A stretch of 64,000 nucleotides of DNA, taken from contig NZ_BDAX01000008.1 in the NCBI RefSeq assembly GCF_001612665.1, positions 62,001 through 126,000 on the forward strand. The letters run 5' to 3'. This document shows positions 48,061-56,601 of the stretch, piece after piece. The position numbers and the translations under genes are program-made. Source of the DNA: Nocardia alba NBRC 108234. Its GTDB lineage: Bacteria > Actinomycetota > Actinomycetes > Mycobacteriales > Mycobacteriaceae. The notes beneath the pieces are model-generated. The model saw nothing but the letters and a program-made list of their open reading frames with translations, ran no database searches and was not told the origin of the DNA. How positions within the stretch are numbered: the first letter of the stretch is position 1; every line of letters begins with the position of its first letter.

Positions 48061-49491
48061 TCAGGCGGGCGAGACCACCTGCGCGACCGCGGCGTCCGCC
48101 GGCGTGGGCCGCTTGCGCAGCACGGTGGCGCCGAGAACCAGTGCCGCACCGAGCATTCCGGCCGCGACCGTGAAGGCCAGTCGGTAACCGCTGGTCAGCG
48201 CGACAGCCTCGGCTGCTCCGGCCACCAGTTCGGTCTCGGTCCGCGCGGCGGCGAGGGTGGACAACACCGCGACGCCGATCGCCATGCCGACCTGCTGGGT
48301 GGTGTTGAACAGTCCGGAAGCCAGGCCCGCGTCGTCGGCTTCGGCGCCCGACATGCCCAGCGCGGTGAGCGCGGGCAGCACCAGCCCGCCACCGGACAGG
48401 GCCACCATCACCGGCAGCACGTCGGTGACGTAACCGGCGTCGACCGGCAGCCTCGTCAACCAGGACATCCCGGCCAGCAGGAGGGTCAGACCGGCGATGA
48501 GCACGGCCCGCTCACCGAATCGGGTGATCAGCGCAGCGGAGGCGAACAGCGACACCCCGCCGATGGCGACCGCGGCGGGCAGCATGGCCAGGCCGGTCTG
48601 CAAGGCGTTGTAGCCCAACACTTTCTGCAGATACAGCGCGACGATGATCTGGAAGGCGAACATGGCCGCGAGAGTGAGCATCTGGACCACATTGGCGCCG
48701 GAAACCGTGCGGGAACGGAAGATTCGCAGGGGAAGCAGCGGGTTCACGGCGGTAGCCTGACGCAGGACGAAGGTAGCGAGCAGCGCGGCGGCGAGTGCGC
48801 CGAGGCCGAGCGTGTGCGCCGAGACCCAGCCGTAACGTTCGACCTCGACGACGGTGTAGATGCCGAGCATCAGCCCGGCGGTGACCAGGCCCGCCCCCAG
48901 CACATCGGCGCCGGCGGACCAGCCGAGGCCGCGGTCGGCGGGCAGCGCCCGCACCGCCACCAGCACTGTCAGCGCGCCGATCGGCACATTGATCAGGAAG
49001 ATCCAGTGCCAGTTCAGCGCGTCGGTGAGCACGCCGCCGAGCACCTGTCCGATCGAGGCGCCCGCGGCCCCGGTGAAGCTGAAAACACCGATGGCCGTAG
49101 CTCGTTGGCGGGGCTCGGTGAAGATCGTCACCAGGATGCCGAGCACCACCGAGGCGGCGATCGCACTACCGATGCCCTGGAGGAATCTGGCGCCGACCAA
49201 CACGGCGGAGGTGGTCGCCACGCCCGCCAGCACCGACGCGGCGGTGAAGACCACCGTGCCGGTGATGAACATCGTCTTGCGGCCGATCAGGTCGCCGAGG
49301 CGTCCCGCCAGCAGCAGTAGACCACCGAAGGCGATCAGGTAGGCGTTCACGGTCCAGCTCAGACCGGCGGGCGAGAAGCCGAGGTCTTGCTGGATCGCGG
49401 GCATGGCGACGGTGACGATGCTGCCGTCGAGGATGGTCATCAGCATCGCGGCCGACAGCACCGCGAGGGCGGTGCGCTGGGACTTGGTCAT
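48061..49491 (-). CDS. MFS drug efflux transporter, DHA2/EmrB-QacA type
   Basis: 476 residues with about 14 membrane helices. LTILDGSIVTVAMPAIQQDLGFSPAGLSWTV-type N-terminus, motif A GLLLLAGRLGDLIGRKTMF and motif C-like GASIGQVLGGVLTDALNWHWIFLINVPIG identify the drug:H+ antiporter-2 family. AGGAG lies before the ATG at 49491. The upstream MarR gene and an operator shared with it indicate substrate-induced expression. It is a paralogue of the EfpA-like pump at 16244. Confidence 0.9.
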   Translation of the reverse strand: MTKSQRTALAVLSAAMLMTILDGSIVTVAMPAIQQDLGFSPAGLSWTVNAYLIAFGGLLLLAGRLGDLIGRKTMFITGTVVFTAASVLAGVATTSAVLVGARFLQGIGSAIAASVVLGILVTIFTEPRQRATAIGVFSFTGAAGASIGQVLGGVLTDALNWHWIFLINVPIGALTVLVAVRALPADRGLGWSAGADVLGAGLVTAGLMLGIYTVVEVERYGWVSAHTLGLGALAAALLATFVLRQATAVNPLLPLRIFRSRTVSGANVVQMLTLAAMFAFQIIVALYLQKVLGYNALQTGLAMLPAAVAIGGVSLFASAALITRFGERAVLIAGLTLLLAGMSWLTRLPVDAGYVTDVLPVMVALSGGGLVLPALTALGMSGAEADDAGLASGLFNTTQQVGMAIGVAVLSTLAAARTETELVAGAAEAVALTSGYRLAFTVAAGMLGAALVLGATVLRKRPTPADAAVAQVVSPA

Positions 49492-49533
49492 GGGTCATCT
49501 CCTGCTGGAAGCGAACAAGAGAGACCGTACTAG

Positions 49534-49554
49534 ATAGTTCCGTAATAGACAATC
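49534..49554. promoter_or_regulatory. MarR operator copy 1 (MFS promoter)
   Basis: A 21-bp element with blocks ATAGTT, GT, ATAGA and AATC matches the element at 50051-50071 in 17 of 21 positions. It lies within a larger inverted repeat TAGAT...ATCTA (49531-49556) in the promoter of the MFS gene. Confidence 0.65.
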
Positions 49555-49563
49555 TACAACGGA

Positions 49564-50040
49564 CTATTGTCGGGCGCGGCGCGCGGGCGCGGCCTCGACC
49601 GCTGTCGACAGATGCCCTTCCACCAGGTGATTCAGTGCGGCCAGCAAGGATTCACGCTCCGCCTTCGGCAGCGAACCGAGCGCCCCCTGATGGACGCCAT
49701 CGACGATCGCGGTACTGCGCGCGGCAAGTTCGGCACCGGCCGGAGTCACCGAGATGATGCGCGCGCGGCGGTCGGTGCTCGACGGTTTCCGTTCGGCCAG
49801 ACCGGCCTTCTCCAGCGCGTCGACGGTGACGACCATGGTCGTTTTGTCCATATCGCCGAGCTCGGCGAGTTGAGCCTGGGTGCGCTCGGCCTCCAGCGCG
49901 TGCACCAGCACGCAGTGCATGCGAGCCGTGAGCCCGATCTCGGCCAGCGCCGCCGCCATCCGGGTGCGCAGAACGTGACTGGTGCGATCGAGCAGGAAGG
50001 AGAGGTCGGGTGCGGTGCGCGTAGTCGCCAGGGCAGTCAT
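49564..50040 (-). CDS. MarR-family transcriptional repressor
   Basis: 158 residues of the MarR winged-helix fold: TQAQLAELGDMDKTTMVVTVDALEKAGLAERKPSSTDRRARIISVTPAG spans the recognition helix and wing (about 62-112). It presumably represses itself and the MFS gene 72 bp downstream and is released by a small ligand. TATAGT lies 7 bases before ATG 50040 (leaderless) and overlaps the operator copy at 50051-50071. Confidence 0.92.
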   Translation of the reverse strand: MTALATTRTAPDLSFLLDRTSHVLRTRMAAALAEIGLTARMHCVLVHALEAERTQAQLAELGDMDKTTMVVTVDALEKAGLAERKPSSTDRRARIISVTPAGAELAARSTAIVDGVHQGALGSLPKAERESLLAALNHLVEGHLSTAVEAAPARRARQ

Positions 50041-50047
50041 ACCGCCC

Positions 50048-50071
50048 ACTATAGTTTTGTCATAGATAATC
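50048..50071. promoter_or_regulatory. MarR operator copy 2 overlapping the marR -10 element
   Basis: On the minus strand TATAGT (50048-50053) is the probable marR -10. The 21-bp operator-like element at 50051-50071 overlaps it and contains CTAT-N9-ATAG. It also lies upstream of the divergent luciferase-like gene at 50152, which may be co-regulated. Confidence 0.65.
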
Positions 50072-50151
50072 CGCATACATCCACATCTCGCGGGAATGTT
50101 GTCGGACTGCGGTCCGTTTACCAGGTGACCGCATCCCGAAGAGAGGTTCAC

Positions 50152-51162
50152 ATGGAACTGGGGCTCACCACCTTCGCCGAGCTGTACCCGACCGGCGACC
50201 GGCCCGCGCCGACCGCCGCCGAGCGGCTGCGCCAGGTGGTCGACGAGGCCGTCGCGACCGAGGCCGCCGGGCTCGACGTGTACGGCGTCGGCGAACATCA
50301 CCGGCGCGACTTCGCCGCGTCCTCCCCCGCCGTCGTCCTGGCCGCCGCTGCCGCCAGGACCGAACGCATCCAGCTCACCAGCGCCGTGACCGTGCTCAGC
50401 TCCGACGACCCGGTGCGCGTGTACCAGGACTTCGCGACGCTGGACGGGCTGTCGAACGGGCGCGCGGAGTTGATGGCGGGTCGCGGGTCGTTCACCGAGT
50501 CGTTCCCACTGTTCGGCTACGACCTGTCCGACTACGACGCGCTGTTCGAAGAGAAGCTGGCCCTGCTGCTGCGGGTCCGCGAGGAAGAACCGGTCACCTG
50601 GACGGGCCGATTCCGTCCGCCGCTGCGCGAGGCGACGGTGTATCCGCGCACCGATGGCCGACCGCTGCCGGTGTGGATCGCGGTCGGCGGCAGTCCCGAA
50701 TCGGTGATCCGGGCCGGGCTACTCGGGCTGCCGCTCGCGATCGCGATCATCGGCGGCGAGCCCGCGCGTTTCAAGCCGCTGGTGGAGCTGTATCACCGGG
50801 CACTCGCCGAAGGCGGTCACGAGAGGCAACCGGTGGCGGTGCACGCGCACGGCTACGTCGCCGACACCGACGACCGAGCGGTCGCCGAGTTCTACGAGCC
50901 CTACGCCGCGGCGATGTCGGTGATCGGCCGGGAGCGCGGCTGGGGCCCGATGTCGCGCGAGCAGTTCGACGCGCTGCGCTCGCAGAGCGGTTCCCTGTTC
51001 GTCGGCACCCCCGACTACGTGGCCGACAAGATCGCGCGGGTCCGCGACACGCTCGGTCTCGATCGCTTCATGCTGCACACCAGCGTGGGGACGCTGCCGC
51101 CCGAGCAGGTGCTGCGCGGCATCGAACTGCTCGGCACGAAGGTGGCCCCGCAGGTGCGGTGA
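50152..51162 (+). CDS. Luciferase-like (LLM class) flavin/F420-dependent oxidoreductase
   Basis: 336 residues of the bacterial-luciferase TIM-barrel family: MELGLTTFAELYP, GLDVYGVGEHHRRDFAASSP (about 44-63), RAELMAGRGSFTESFPLFGYDL, and a C-terminal GTPDYVADKI. Cofactor could be FMN or F420. GAGAGG precedes ATG 50152. Divergent from marR, so expression may respond to the same ligand, with a detoxifying role next to an efflux pump (inference). Confidence 0.88.
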   Translation: MELGLTTFAELYPTGDRPAPTAAERLRQVVDEAVATEAAGLDVYGVGEHHRRDFAASSPAVVLAAAAARTERIQLTSAVTVLSSDDPVRVYQDFATLDGLSNGRAELMAGRGSFTESFPLFGYDLSDYDALFEEKLALLLRVREEEPVTWTGRFRPPLREATVYPRTDGRPLPVWIAVGGSPESVIRAGLLGLPLAIAIIGGEPARFKPLVELYHRALAEGGHERQPVAVHAHGYVADTDDRAVAEFYEPYAAAMSVIGRERGWGPMSREQFDALRSQSGSLFVGTPDYVADKIARVRDTLGLDRFMLHTSVGTLPPEQVLRGIELLGTKVAPQVR

Positions 51163-51178
51163 GCGGCACCCCGCGGGC

Positions 51179-51787
51179 CTACTCGAGCACCGGTTCAGTA
51201 CCGCCGGTCCGGGCGCCCCGGCGTTCTCGCCTTCGTCGACGGTATCGGCTGATTCGACTGGCGCACAGGTAGACCACCCACAACCCGATGGCCAACAGAA
51301 CAGCGGCGATCACCGCGGCCAGCACCGGGAAGAACACCGCGAGGGTGAGTACGCCGCCGACCGTGAAGTCCTCGGCGGTACTCACGGCGATATTGGTGAC
51401 CGGTTCCGGCGAGGTGTTGATCGCCATCCTGGTACCCGCTTTGACGATGTGGCTGAGCAAGGCGGTGGTCCCACCCACCGCCGCGGCGAACATCGTGGGC
51501 AGCGAATCGTCCTGCCCGGCGATCAGCGCCGAGACGACCGCGCCCGACGCGGGCCGCACCACGGTGTGCACCGCGTCCCAGAACGAGTCGAGGTACGGGA
51601 TCTTGTCCGCGACAGCCTCGATCAGGAACAGCGCCGCGGCGGCGATGAGCACATCGGTGCGCTGCAGCCCCGGCGGAACGTCGCCGGCCCACCCGATCCG
51701 CCCGAACAAACCCAGCAGGAAAACGACCGCGTACGCGTTGATACCGCTGGCCCAGCCCGCGGTGAAGATCAGAGGGAGCACCGACAC
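51179..51787 (-). CDS. DUF4126 family membrane protein
   Basis: 202 residues with about four or five hydrophobic helices (MSVLPLIFTAGWASGINAYAVVFLLGLFG; VLTLAVFFPVLAAVIAAVLLAIGLWVVYL) and a basic tail. The family is conserved in actinobacteria with no known function. GTG 51787 has TAGGCT six bases upstream (leaderless). Divergent from the DUF1772 gene across a region with two palindromic operators. Confidence 0.78.
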   Translation of the reverse strand: MSVLPLIFTAGWASGINAYAVVFLLGLFGRIGWAGDVPPGLQRTDVLIAAAALFLIEAVADKIPYLDSFWDAVHTVVRPASGAVVSALIAGQDDSLPTMFAAAVGGTTALLSHIVKAGTRMAINTSPEPVTNIAVSTAEDFTVGGVLTLAVFFPVLAAVIAAVLLAIGLWVVYLCASRISRYRRRRRERRGARTGGTEPVLE

Positions 51788-51844
51788 CCGCTCAGCCTAA
51801 GCCCGCCTACCGACACCGTACGGAAAGGATGATCAACAGTCAGA

Positions 51845-51859
51845 TCTAGCATCGCTAGA
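51845..51859. promoter_or_regulatory. CTAG-type palindromic operator, copy 1
   Basis: TCTAGC-ATC-GCTAGA, a perfect 6-3-6 palindrome. Same arms and spacing as copy 2 at 51896-51910, centre-to-centre 51 bp (about five helical turns). An extra ATCTAGC half-site lies at about 51863-51869. It sits between the divergent DUF4126 and DUF1772 genes. Confidence 0.7.
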
Positions 51860-51884
51860 CAATCTAGCTATGCGGATGTTACCT

Positions 51885-51912
51885 TTGCTCCAGCTTCTAG
51901 CGCTGCTAGATA
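51885..51912 (+). promoter_or_regulatory. Promoter of the DUF1772 gene with overlapping operator copy 2
   Basis: -35-like TTGCTC (51885-51890), 16-bp spacer and -10-like TAGATA (51907-51912). The palindrome TCTAGC-GCT-GCTAGA (51896-51910) covers the spacer and -10, which is the position of a repressor site. GAGAGAGGGA then serves as ribosome-binding region before ATG 51933. Confidence 0.68.
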
Positions 51913-51932
51913 TTGAGAGAGGGAGCCCCGCA

Positions 51933-52409
51933 ATGCTCATCGTCACCGGCCAGATCATCGCCACCGCCGCCGTTCTCGCCAATGCCGTCGTCTACGGAAC
52001 CGATGTCTGCGCGGCCGTGATCATGCGATCGGTGTACCGCGAACTCGACGACGCGACCGTCACCATCAGCGCGGGCTGGGGCCACTACTACGGCGACCGG
52101 CGCATGCCGGTGGTCGGTGCGGGCGGAGTGATCACCGCGGTACTCACCCTGCTCATCGCACTGCTGGCCGGGCAGTTCGGCGCCGCGGTCGCGGCCGGCA
52201 TCTCGGTGGCGGCACTGCTCGCCTGGCTCGCCCTCTACGTCCGCATCGCCAAGCCGATCAATACCCAGCAGACCGCCGCCGCCCAGAGCGGCATCATTCC
52301 GGCCGATGCCCGTGCGCTGCAGGACAAGTGGGACAGCATTCTGAAGTACCGGGTCACCCTGCAGTTCACCGCCATCGCCGGACTGTGCGCCGCGCTGATC
52401 CTGTTCTGA
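51933..52409 (+). CDS. DUF1772 (anthrone-oxygenase-like) membrane protein
   Basis: 158 residues with about four hydrophobic helices and the conserved DUF1772 sequence YVRIAKPINTQQTAAAQSGIIPADARALQDKWDSILKYRVTLQ split around residues 103-145. Members are small membrane proteins with a proposed oxygenase role in fungi; bacterial functions are unknown. Its promoter carries an exact operator palindrome, so it is tightly regulated by an unidentified repressor. Start ATG 51933 has a strong purine-rich site upstream. Confidence 0.78.
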   Translation: MLIVTGQIIATAAVLANAVVYGTDVCAAVIMRSVYRELDDATVTISAGWGHYYGDRRMPVVGAGGVITAVLTLLIALLAGQFGAAVAAGISVAALLAWLALYVRIAKPINTQQTAAAQSGIIPADARALQDKWDSILKYRVTLQFTAIAGLCAALILF

Positions 52410-52630
52410 CATCACCTGCCGGCCCGATGCGATCAGCTGGCTCACTATCAGCAATCAGGATGGTCGAGTCGCCTTATCCGGCCGAACATCGATGAAATTA
52501 CTGTTCAATTTCCGATGATGAATCGAGAGTCGGCCCCAATAGCGACAATCGCACTCGACGAAGACCAGCCCGCGTAACGTTTTCGATCACCTGGCGATCT
52601 TTCAGACAACATCGATTCAGGAGGTTGGAA

Positions 52631-52948
52631 ATGCTTTCTGTGAAGAAACTCGCCGCGGGTGTCATCGTTACCGCCGCCACCGCGTCCGCCGTCGTCGCCG
52701 GTGGCGGCGCGGCCCAGGCCGACGTTCCGGTGTGGCAGGCCAACTGTCACGTGTACAACATCTTCAACACCGGCGGAATGGCCAATTGTGAACTGCCGAC
52801 CTGGCACCAGGTGAAACTCACCTGCGTCGCCTGGCCCGTCCCGTTCGTCTACTGGAAGTACGGCCCCGCGCAATACGGCCAGAACCAATCATGGGCCAGC
52901 TGCGACTCACTCAACGCCATGGTAGGCATCGAGGTCATTCAGGCGTAG
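52631..52948 (+). CDS. Small secreted four-cysteine protein
   Basis: 105 residues. AGGAGG is six bases before ATG 52631. Signal peptide MLSVKKLAAGVIVTAATASA with cleavage after AQA (about residue 31). The mature 70-odd residues are aromatic-rich with four cysteines (NCHVYN, NCELP, LTCVAW, ASCDS), enough for two disulfides. This pattern occurs in small exported proteins of Nocardia and relatives. Function unknown. The 221-bp upstream region (52410-52630) is AT-richer than average and contains its promoter, not assigned. Confidence 0.78.
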   Translation: MLSVKKLAAGVIVTAATASAVVAGGGAAQADVPVWQANCHVYNIFNTGGMANCELPTWHQVKLTCVAWPVPFVYWKYGPAQYGQNQSWASCDSLNAMVGIEVIQA

Positions 52949-52993
52949 TCACACACCGCGGGCCCACACCGGCGCTCCGATATCGAGCGATCA

Positions 52994-53752
52994 TCACCGA
53001 CTTCCCAACAGTGCGCGGGTCGCGTCGTCGGCGGGGTAGAACGTTTCGATCGCGAGTTCGGAAAGCGTGACTTCCCGGGGAGTTCCGAACACCGTGGTGG
53101 TCGAGATGAACGACAATGTCTGCCCATCGGGGCGTAGGAGCCGAAGCGGCACGACGAGCGCGGCGGCGGCCGGAGTATCGCGCAGACCGCTGGTCGCCTC
53201 GTCGAGCAGTTGCCGTACTTCGGGATCGGCGCTGATGTCGAACTCGCGTCGCAGGCGCGCGGCGAGTTGGGCACGCCACTCGTCGAAGTTCACGATCCGG
53301 CGGGCCAGGCCGCGCTCGTGCAGGGTCAAGCGCACGACATTGACCGGTGGCTCCAGGACATCGGCGTCGACTCCGTCGAGCAAGGCGAAGGCGGCGGCGT
53401 TGGCGGTCACCAGGTCCCACTGCCGGTCGATCACCAGTGCCGGGCAGGGCGATTGCGCTGCCAGCAGCGCCTCGAGCGCGGCATTGGCCTCCATCATCGG
53501 CGGGTCACCGAGCGAGTGCTCGGGGTACGCGGGTGCGAAGCCCGCGCTCAACAGCACCTGGTTGCGTTCGCGGAGCGGGACGGCCAGATGGTCGCAGAGG
53601 TGCACGATCATCGCGCTGGTCGGTCGGGAACGCCCGGTCTCGATGTAGCTGAGATGCCGCGTCGACACCGACGCCCGGTCGGCGAGCGCCGACTGGGTCA
53701 GCGAGCGACGCTGCCGCCAATCCCGCAAGAGCTGCCCGACCGATGCCTGCAC
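52994..53752 (-). CDS. Helix-turn-helix regulator with MmyB-like ligand domain
   Basis: 252 residues. XRE-type HTH at the N-terminus (LRDWRQRRSLTQSALADRASVSTRHLSYIETGRSRP, about 9-44) and a C-terminal MmyB-like/PAS-fold domain (about 100-250). Such proteins are common in actinobacteria next to oxidoreductase or thioesterase genes, which they are thought to regulate. GTG 53752 with TAGAGT six bases upstream (leaderless). Divergent from the thioesterase gene. Confidence 0.87.
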   Translation of the reverse strand: MQASVGQLLRDWRQRRSLTQSALADRASVSTRHLSYIETGRSRPTSAMIVHLCDHLAVPLRERNQVLLSAGFAPAYPEHSLGDPPMMEANAALEALLAAQSPCPALVIDRQWDLVTANAAAFALLDGVDADVLEPPVNVVRLTLHERGLARRIVNFDEWRAQLAARLRREFDISADPEVRQLLDEATSGLRDTPAAAALVVPLRLLRPDGQTLSFISTTTVFGTPREVTLSELAIETFYPADDATRALLGSR

Positions 53753-53866
53753 ACCACGACTCTAGGTGCGCCGGTGCGGCGAGCACATGACCTCCGAGGT
53801 TATCGACTGCCCGCACCGCCGGGTTCATGCTCGGTACCGAACCGAAAGAACAACGGAGGTCACACC

Positions 53867-54280
53867 ATGAACCCACTCGCTCAGCAGTGGATCGACGAAG
53901 CCGTCCTGGGATCGCCTGTCGCACAATCACTCGGCGTGCGCCTGATGACCGCGAAGCCCGACGAGATCATCCTCGCCATGAAATTCGACGCCCACCTGTC
54001 GACCACCCCCGGCGTGATCCACGGCGGCGTGGTCGCGACCCTGATCGACATCGCCGGCGCGGCGGCCTCGGCCTCCGGAGTGACCGCGCAGACCGCCACC
54101 GGCGGCGCGACATCACAACTCGCCGTCCACTACCTCGCACCGGCAGTCGACGAACTCACCGCCGAAGCGACCGTCGTGAACCGCACCCGCTCCTCGACCC
54201 TGACCCATGTCCGCGTCGTCGACGACAACGGCTCCCTCATCGCCACCGGCGAGGTGACGAGCCGCATCTTCCACCGCTGA
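53867..54280 (+). CDS. PaaI-family hotdog-fold thioesterase
   Basis: 137 residues with the PaaI signature HLSTTPGVIHGGVVATLIDIAGAAA (about 45-69), containing the conserved HGG and catalytic Asp. It hydrolyses acyl- or aryl-CoA thioesters; the substrate is unknown. GGAGG precedes ATG 53867. Probably regulated by the divergent HTH gene. Confidence 0.88.
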   Translation: MNPLAQQWIDEAVLGSPVAQSLGVRLMTAKPDEIILAMKFDAHLSTTPGVIHGGVVATLIDIAGAAASASGVTAQTATGGATSQLAVHYLAPAVDELTAEATVVNRTRSSTLTHVRVVDDNGSLIATGEVTSRIFHR

Positions 54281-54482
54281 TTCCACGACGCGCCCGACCG
54301 TCGGCGGGCAGCGCGAGCGGCGCTACACAACACCGAACGAGTTGTACCGCAGGCGCTTCGAATACCCGCCCGACGGCACGGGACGTTACCCGGCAGACCG
54401 ATCGGTCAGCCGGGCGCTCCCCTTTGTATGTGGCCTCTGCGCGGGTAAACGTCAGCGTGTCAGTGTGGATAGCCTTGACACT

Positions 54483-55199
54483 GTGCATCGTCCAGACATC
54501 ACAACCGCAGTGGGCAGCGATACGGGCAACCGCTACTCCGCGAACTACGACGTCACCTATCTCGTTGAGCAGCCATTGCTCGCGGTGCTGGCCGACGGCA
54601 TGGGAGACGGACCGGGCAGCGCGGCCGCGGGGCGAATCGCTGTCGACACCTTCGTCGACCACGCCATGCGTGTGACAGAGCCGAGCCCGGACACGCTGCG
54701 CGAGGCGGTGGCGGCGGCGCACGCCAGGGTGAGCCACGTCGGCCGCGAACTACGAGTCCTCGCCGGGTGCACCCTGACCGCCATTACCGCTGCGCCACAA
54801 GGCTATTGGCTCGTCCAAATCGGTGACTCCCGCGTGTATCGCTGGCGTGCCGGACAGCTGGAACTGTTGACCACCGACCACACGGTGGCATGGCTGGGGG
54901 CGGTGCACGGTTGGTATCCGTTCAACTCCCCGCAGGCCGCGTCCGCCCGGTATCAACTCACGCGCTATATCGGCCATGGGTCCGCGCCGGAACCCGACGT
55001 GTTCAGCGTGACGATGAGACCCGGTGACCGATACCTGCTGTGCACCGACGGCGTCTCCGACCAGGTCGGCTACGACTATCTACGGACCCTGCTCAGCCAG
55101 GACACACCGCCGACCACTGTCGTCACCACTCTCTTGGCCGCCTGCGAAACAGCGGGCGGAAACGACAACGCCTCTGCCATCGTGATCCGGGTCGATTGA
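54483..55199 (+). CDS. PP2C-family serine/threonine protein phosphatase
   Basis: 238 residues of the PPM/PP2C fold. Metal-binding motifs: DGMGDG (for DGMGG), LTAITAAPQGYWLVQIGDSRVYRW, LLCTDGVSDQV and GGNDNASAIVIRVD. It is shorter than PstP-type phosphatases and has no membrane anchor. The N-terminus is uncertain; GTG 54483 is chosen because TAGCCT is exactly 7 bases upstream, while GTG 54465 is in frame. Followed by a GT87 membrane protein gene. Confidence 0.85.
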   Translation: MHRPDITTAVGSDTGNRYSANYDVTYLVEQPLLAVLADGMGDGPGSAAAGRIAVDTFVDHAMRVTEPSPDTLREAVAAAHARVSHVGRELRVLAGCTLTAITAAPQGYWLVQIGDSRVYRWRAGQLELLTTDHTVAWLGAVHGWYPFNSPQAASARYQLTRYIGHGSAPEPDVFSVTMRPGDRYLLCTDGVSDQVGYDYLRTLLSQDTPPTTVVTTLLAACETAGGNDNASAIVIRVD

Positions 55200-55300
55200 A
55201 CGACATTCGCAACGCAACAGCTCACGGCATCGTGCATCCTGACGCCGGGTCGGAAGAACAGTTCTACATTCCCGAACAAGTACGGATAGCGTCGGGAGCC

Positions 55301-56557
55301 GTGTCGCCAAAGGATGTAGCGCAGTCCAGCCATCTCACCACCGCCATTCGGGTGGGGACGGGTCTGCTAGTCCTCACGGCCATCGGCGAAGTGGTGCTGC
55401 GTGTATCGAACCCCTCTTTGGTGATAACGCCGCTGATGTCCAACGATGTCTACGAGACGCACGTCGACTTCGACACCTTCTGGAACTCGGCGGTGGCCCT
55501 CACCCACGGCGACGACATCTACGAAACTCCGGCGAAGCTGAACAATCTCAACCCGCCTCTGGTCTCGGTGCTGCTCGCGCCGCTCGCCGCGCTGGATGTG
55601 CTCACGGCCTACCGCGCTTTCTCGATGCTGCTACTGCTCATGATGCTGGGCTCGGTGTTGGCGGTGTGCTTACATCTGCGGCTGCGCCCGGCTGTCACCG
55701 CACTGGCCACGCTGGCTGTGCTCGCGTCCTCGCCGCTGTACGGAACGCTGATGCTCGGCCAGGTCTACCCACTGCTGCTGGTCGGGCTCGTTGCCGGATG
55801 GATCGCGCAGCGGCGGGGACGACCGGTACTCGCATCCGTCCTGTTCGGCATCGTCGTGGCGCTCAAACCGTCGCTGGCACCGATACTGCTGCTCGCGGCC
55901 GTGCAGCGGCAGTGGTTACCGTTCAAGGCCGGAATCGCAGGCGCGGCTGTCGCCTCGCTGATCGGGGTGCTCGTCGCCGGGCCGTCGAGCGCGTGGGCCT
56001 GGCTGCGCATCGCCTTGTCCGAGCCGGTGTCGGGCTGGGTGGACAACGCCTCGCTGCCGGGGCTCGCAGTGCGCTTCGCAATGCCCTCCGCGATCGGCAC
56101 GGTTCTCGGGCTAGCAGTGCTGGCAGGCACGCTGTGGTGGTGTGCGCGCCACCGCGACCGCATCGACCCGACCGGCACCGCGCTGTGGGCCGTACTCGCC
56201 GCGGCCTTGCTGTTTTCCCCCATCGCGTGGCACAACTACCTGATGCTGTTGTGGCCGGGCGTGCTCGCGCTGATCACGCTGGGCCGCAGCGAGATCGCCG
56301 TTATCGCGCTCGCGGTGCCAGTCTTCCCGGTGTCCTTCACCCTGGAGTCGCTGCCCCACAGTAGCGTCACCGCCGCAGTGAAACACTCGTTCTATTGCGC
56401 TGTTCTCGTGGGCTACTGGGCGGTCCTGGTGCACGGAACGACGCTGTCCGCGCTGGGCTCGCCAGCCCCGACCTCAGCCGCCACCGGCGACCCCGACCTA
56501 CGCGATTCACCGAAAGCGAACGCAACGTCGGCGCAGTCAGCCTCACCAACCACCTGA
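55301..56557 (+). CDS. GT87-family membrane glycosyltransferase
   Basis: 418 residues with about ten membrane helices. GT87 (DUF2029) proteins use polyprenyl-phosphate mannose/arabinose donors; mycobacterial PimE is a member. The first extracytoplasmic loop contains DFDTFWNSAVALTHGDDIYE, with acidic residues at the usual catalytic place. GTG 55301 with TAGCGT eight bases upstream suggests its own leaderless promoter; a longer start TTG 55196 overlapping the phosphatase stop is possible. Lipoglycan or cell-wall polysaccharide synthesis is likely. Confidence 0.8.
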   Translation: MSPKDVAQSSHLTTAIRVGTGLLVLTAIGEVVLRVSNPSLVITPLMSNDVYETHVDFDTFWNSAVALTHGDDIYETPAKLNNLNPPLVSVLLAPLAALDVLTAYRAFSMLLLLMMLGSVLAVCLHLRLRPAVTALATLAVLASSPLYGTLMLGQVYPLLLVGLVAGWIAQRRGRPVLASVLFGIVVALKPSLAPILLLAAVQRQWLPFKAGIAGAAVASLIGVLVAGPSSAWAWLRIALSEPVSGWVDNASLPGLAVRFAMPSAIGTVLGLAVLAGTLWWCARHRDRIDPTGTALWAVLAAALLFSPIAWHNYLMLLWPGVLALITLGRSEIAVIALAVPVFPVSFTLESLPHSSVTAAVKHSFYCAVLVGYWAVLVHGTTLSALGSPAPTSAATGDPDLRDSPKANATSAQSASPTT

Positions 56558-56601
56558 CCCACCGCTTCGCTATACGCCATGCCTCACCCACCGAACCGCC
56601 G

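Noticed and set aside
46990..49320. 776-codon frame on the plus strand over fbp and the MFS gene
   Set aside because: Spans two real opposite-strand genes and their intergenic terminator, with Gln/Gly/His/Arg bias and no domain.
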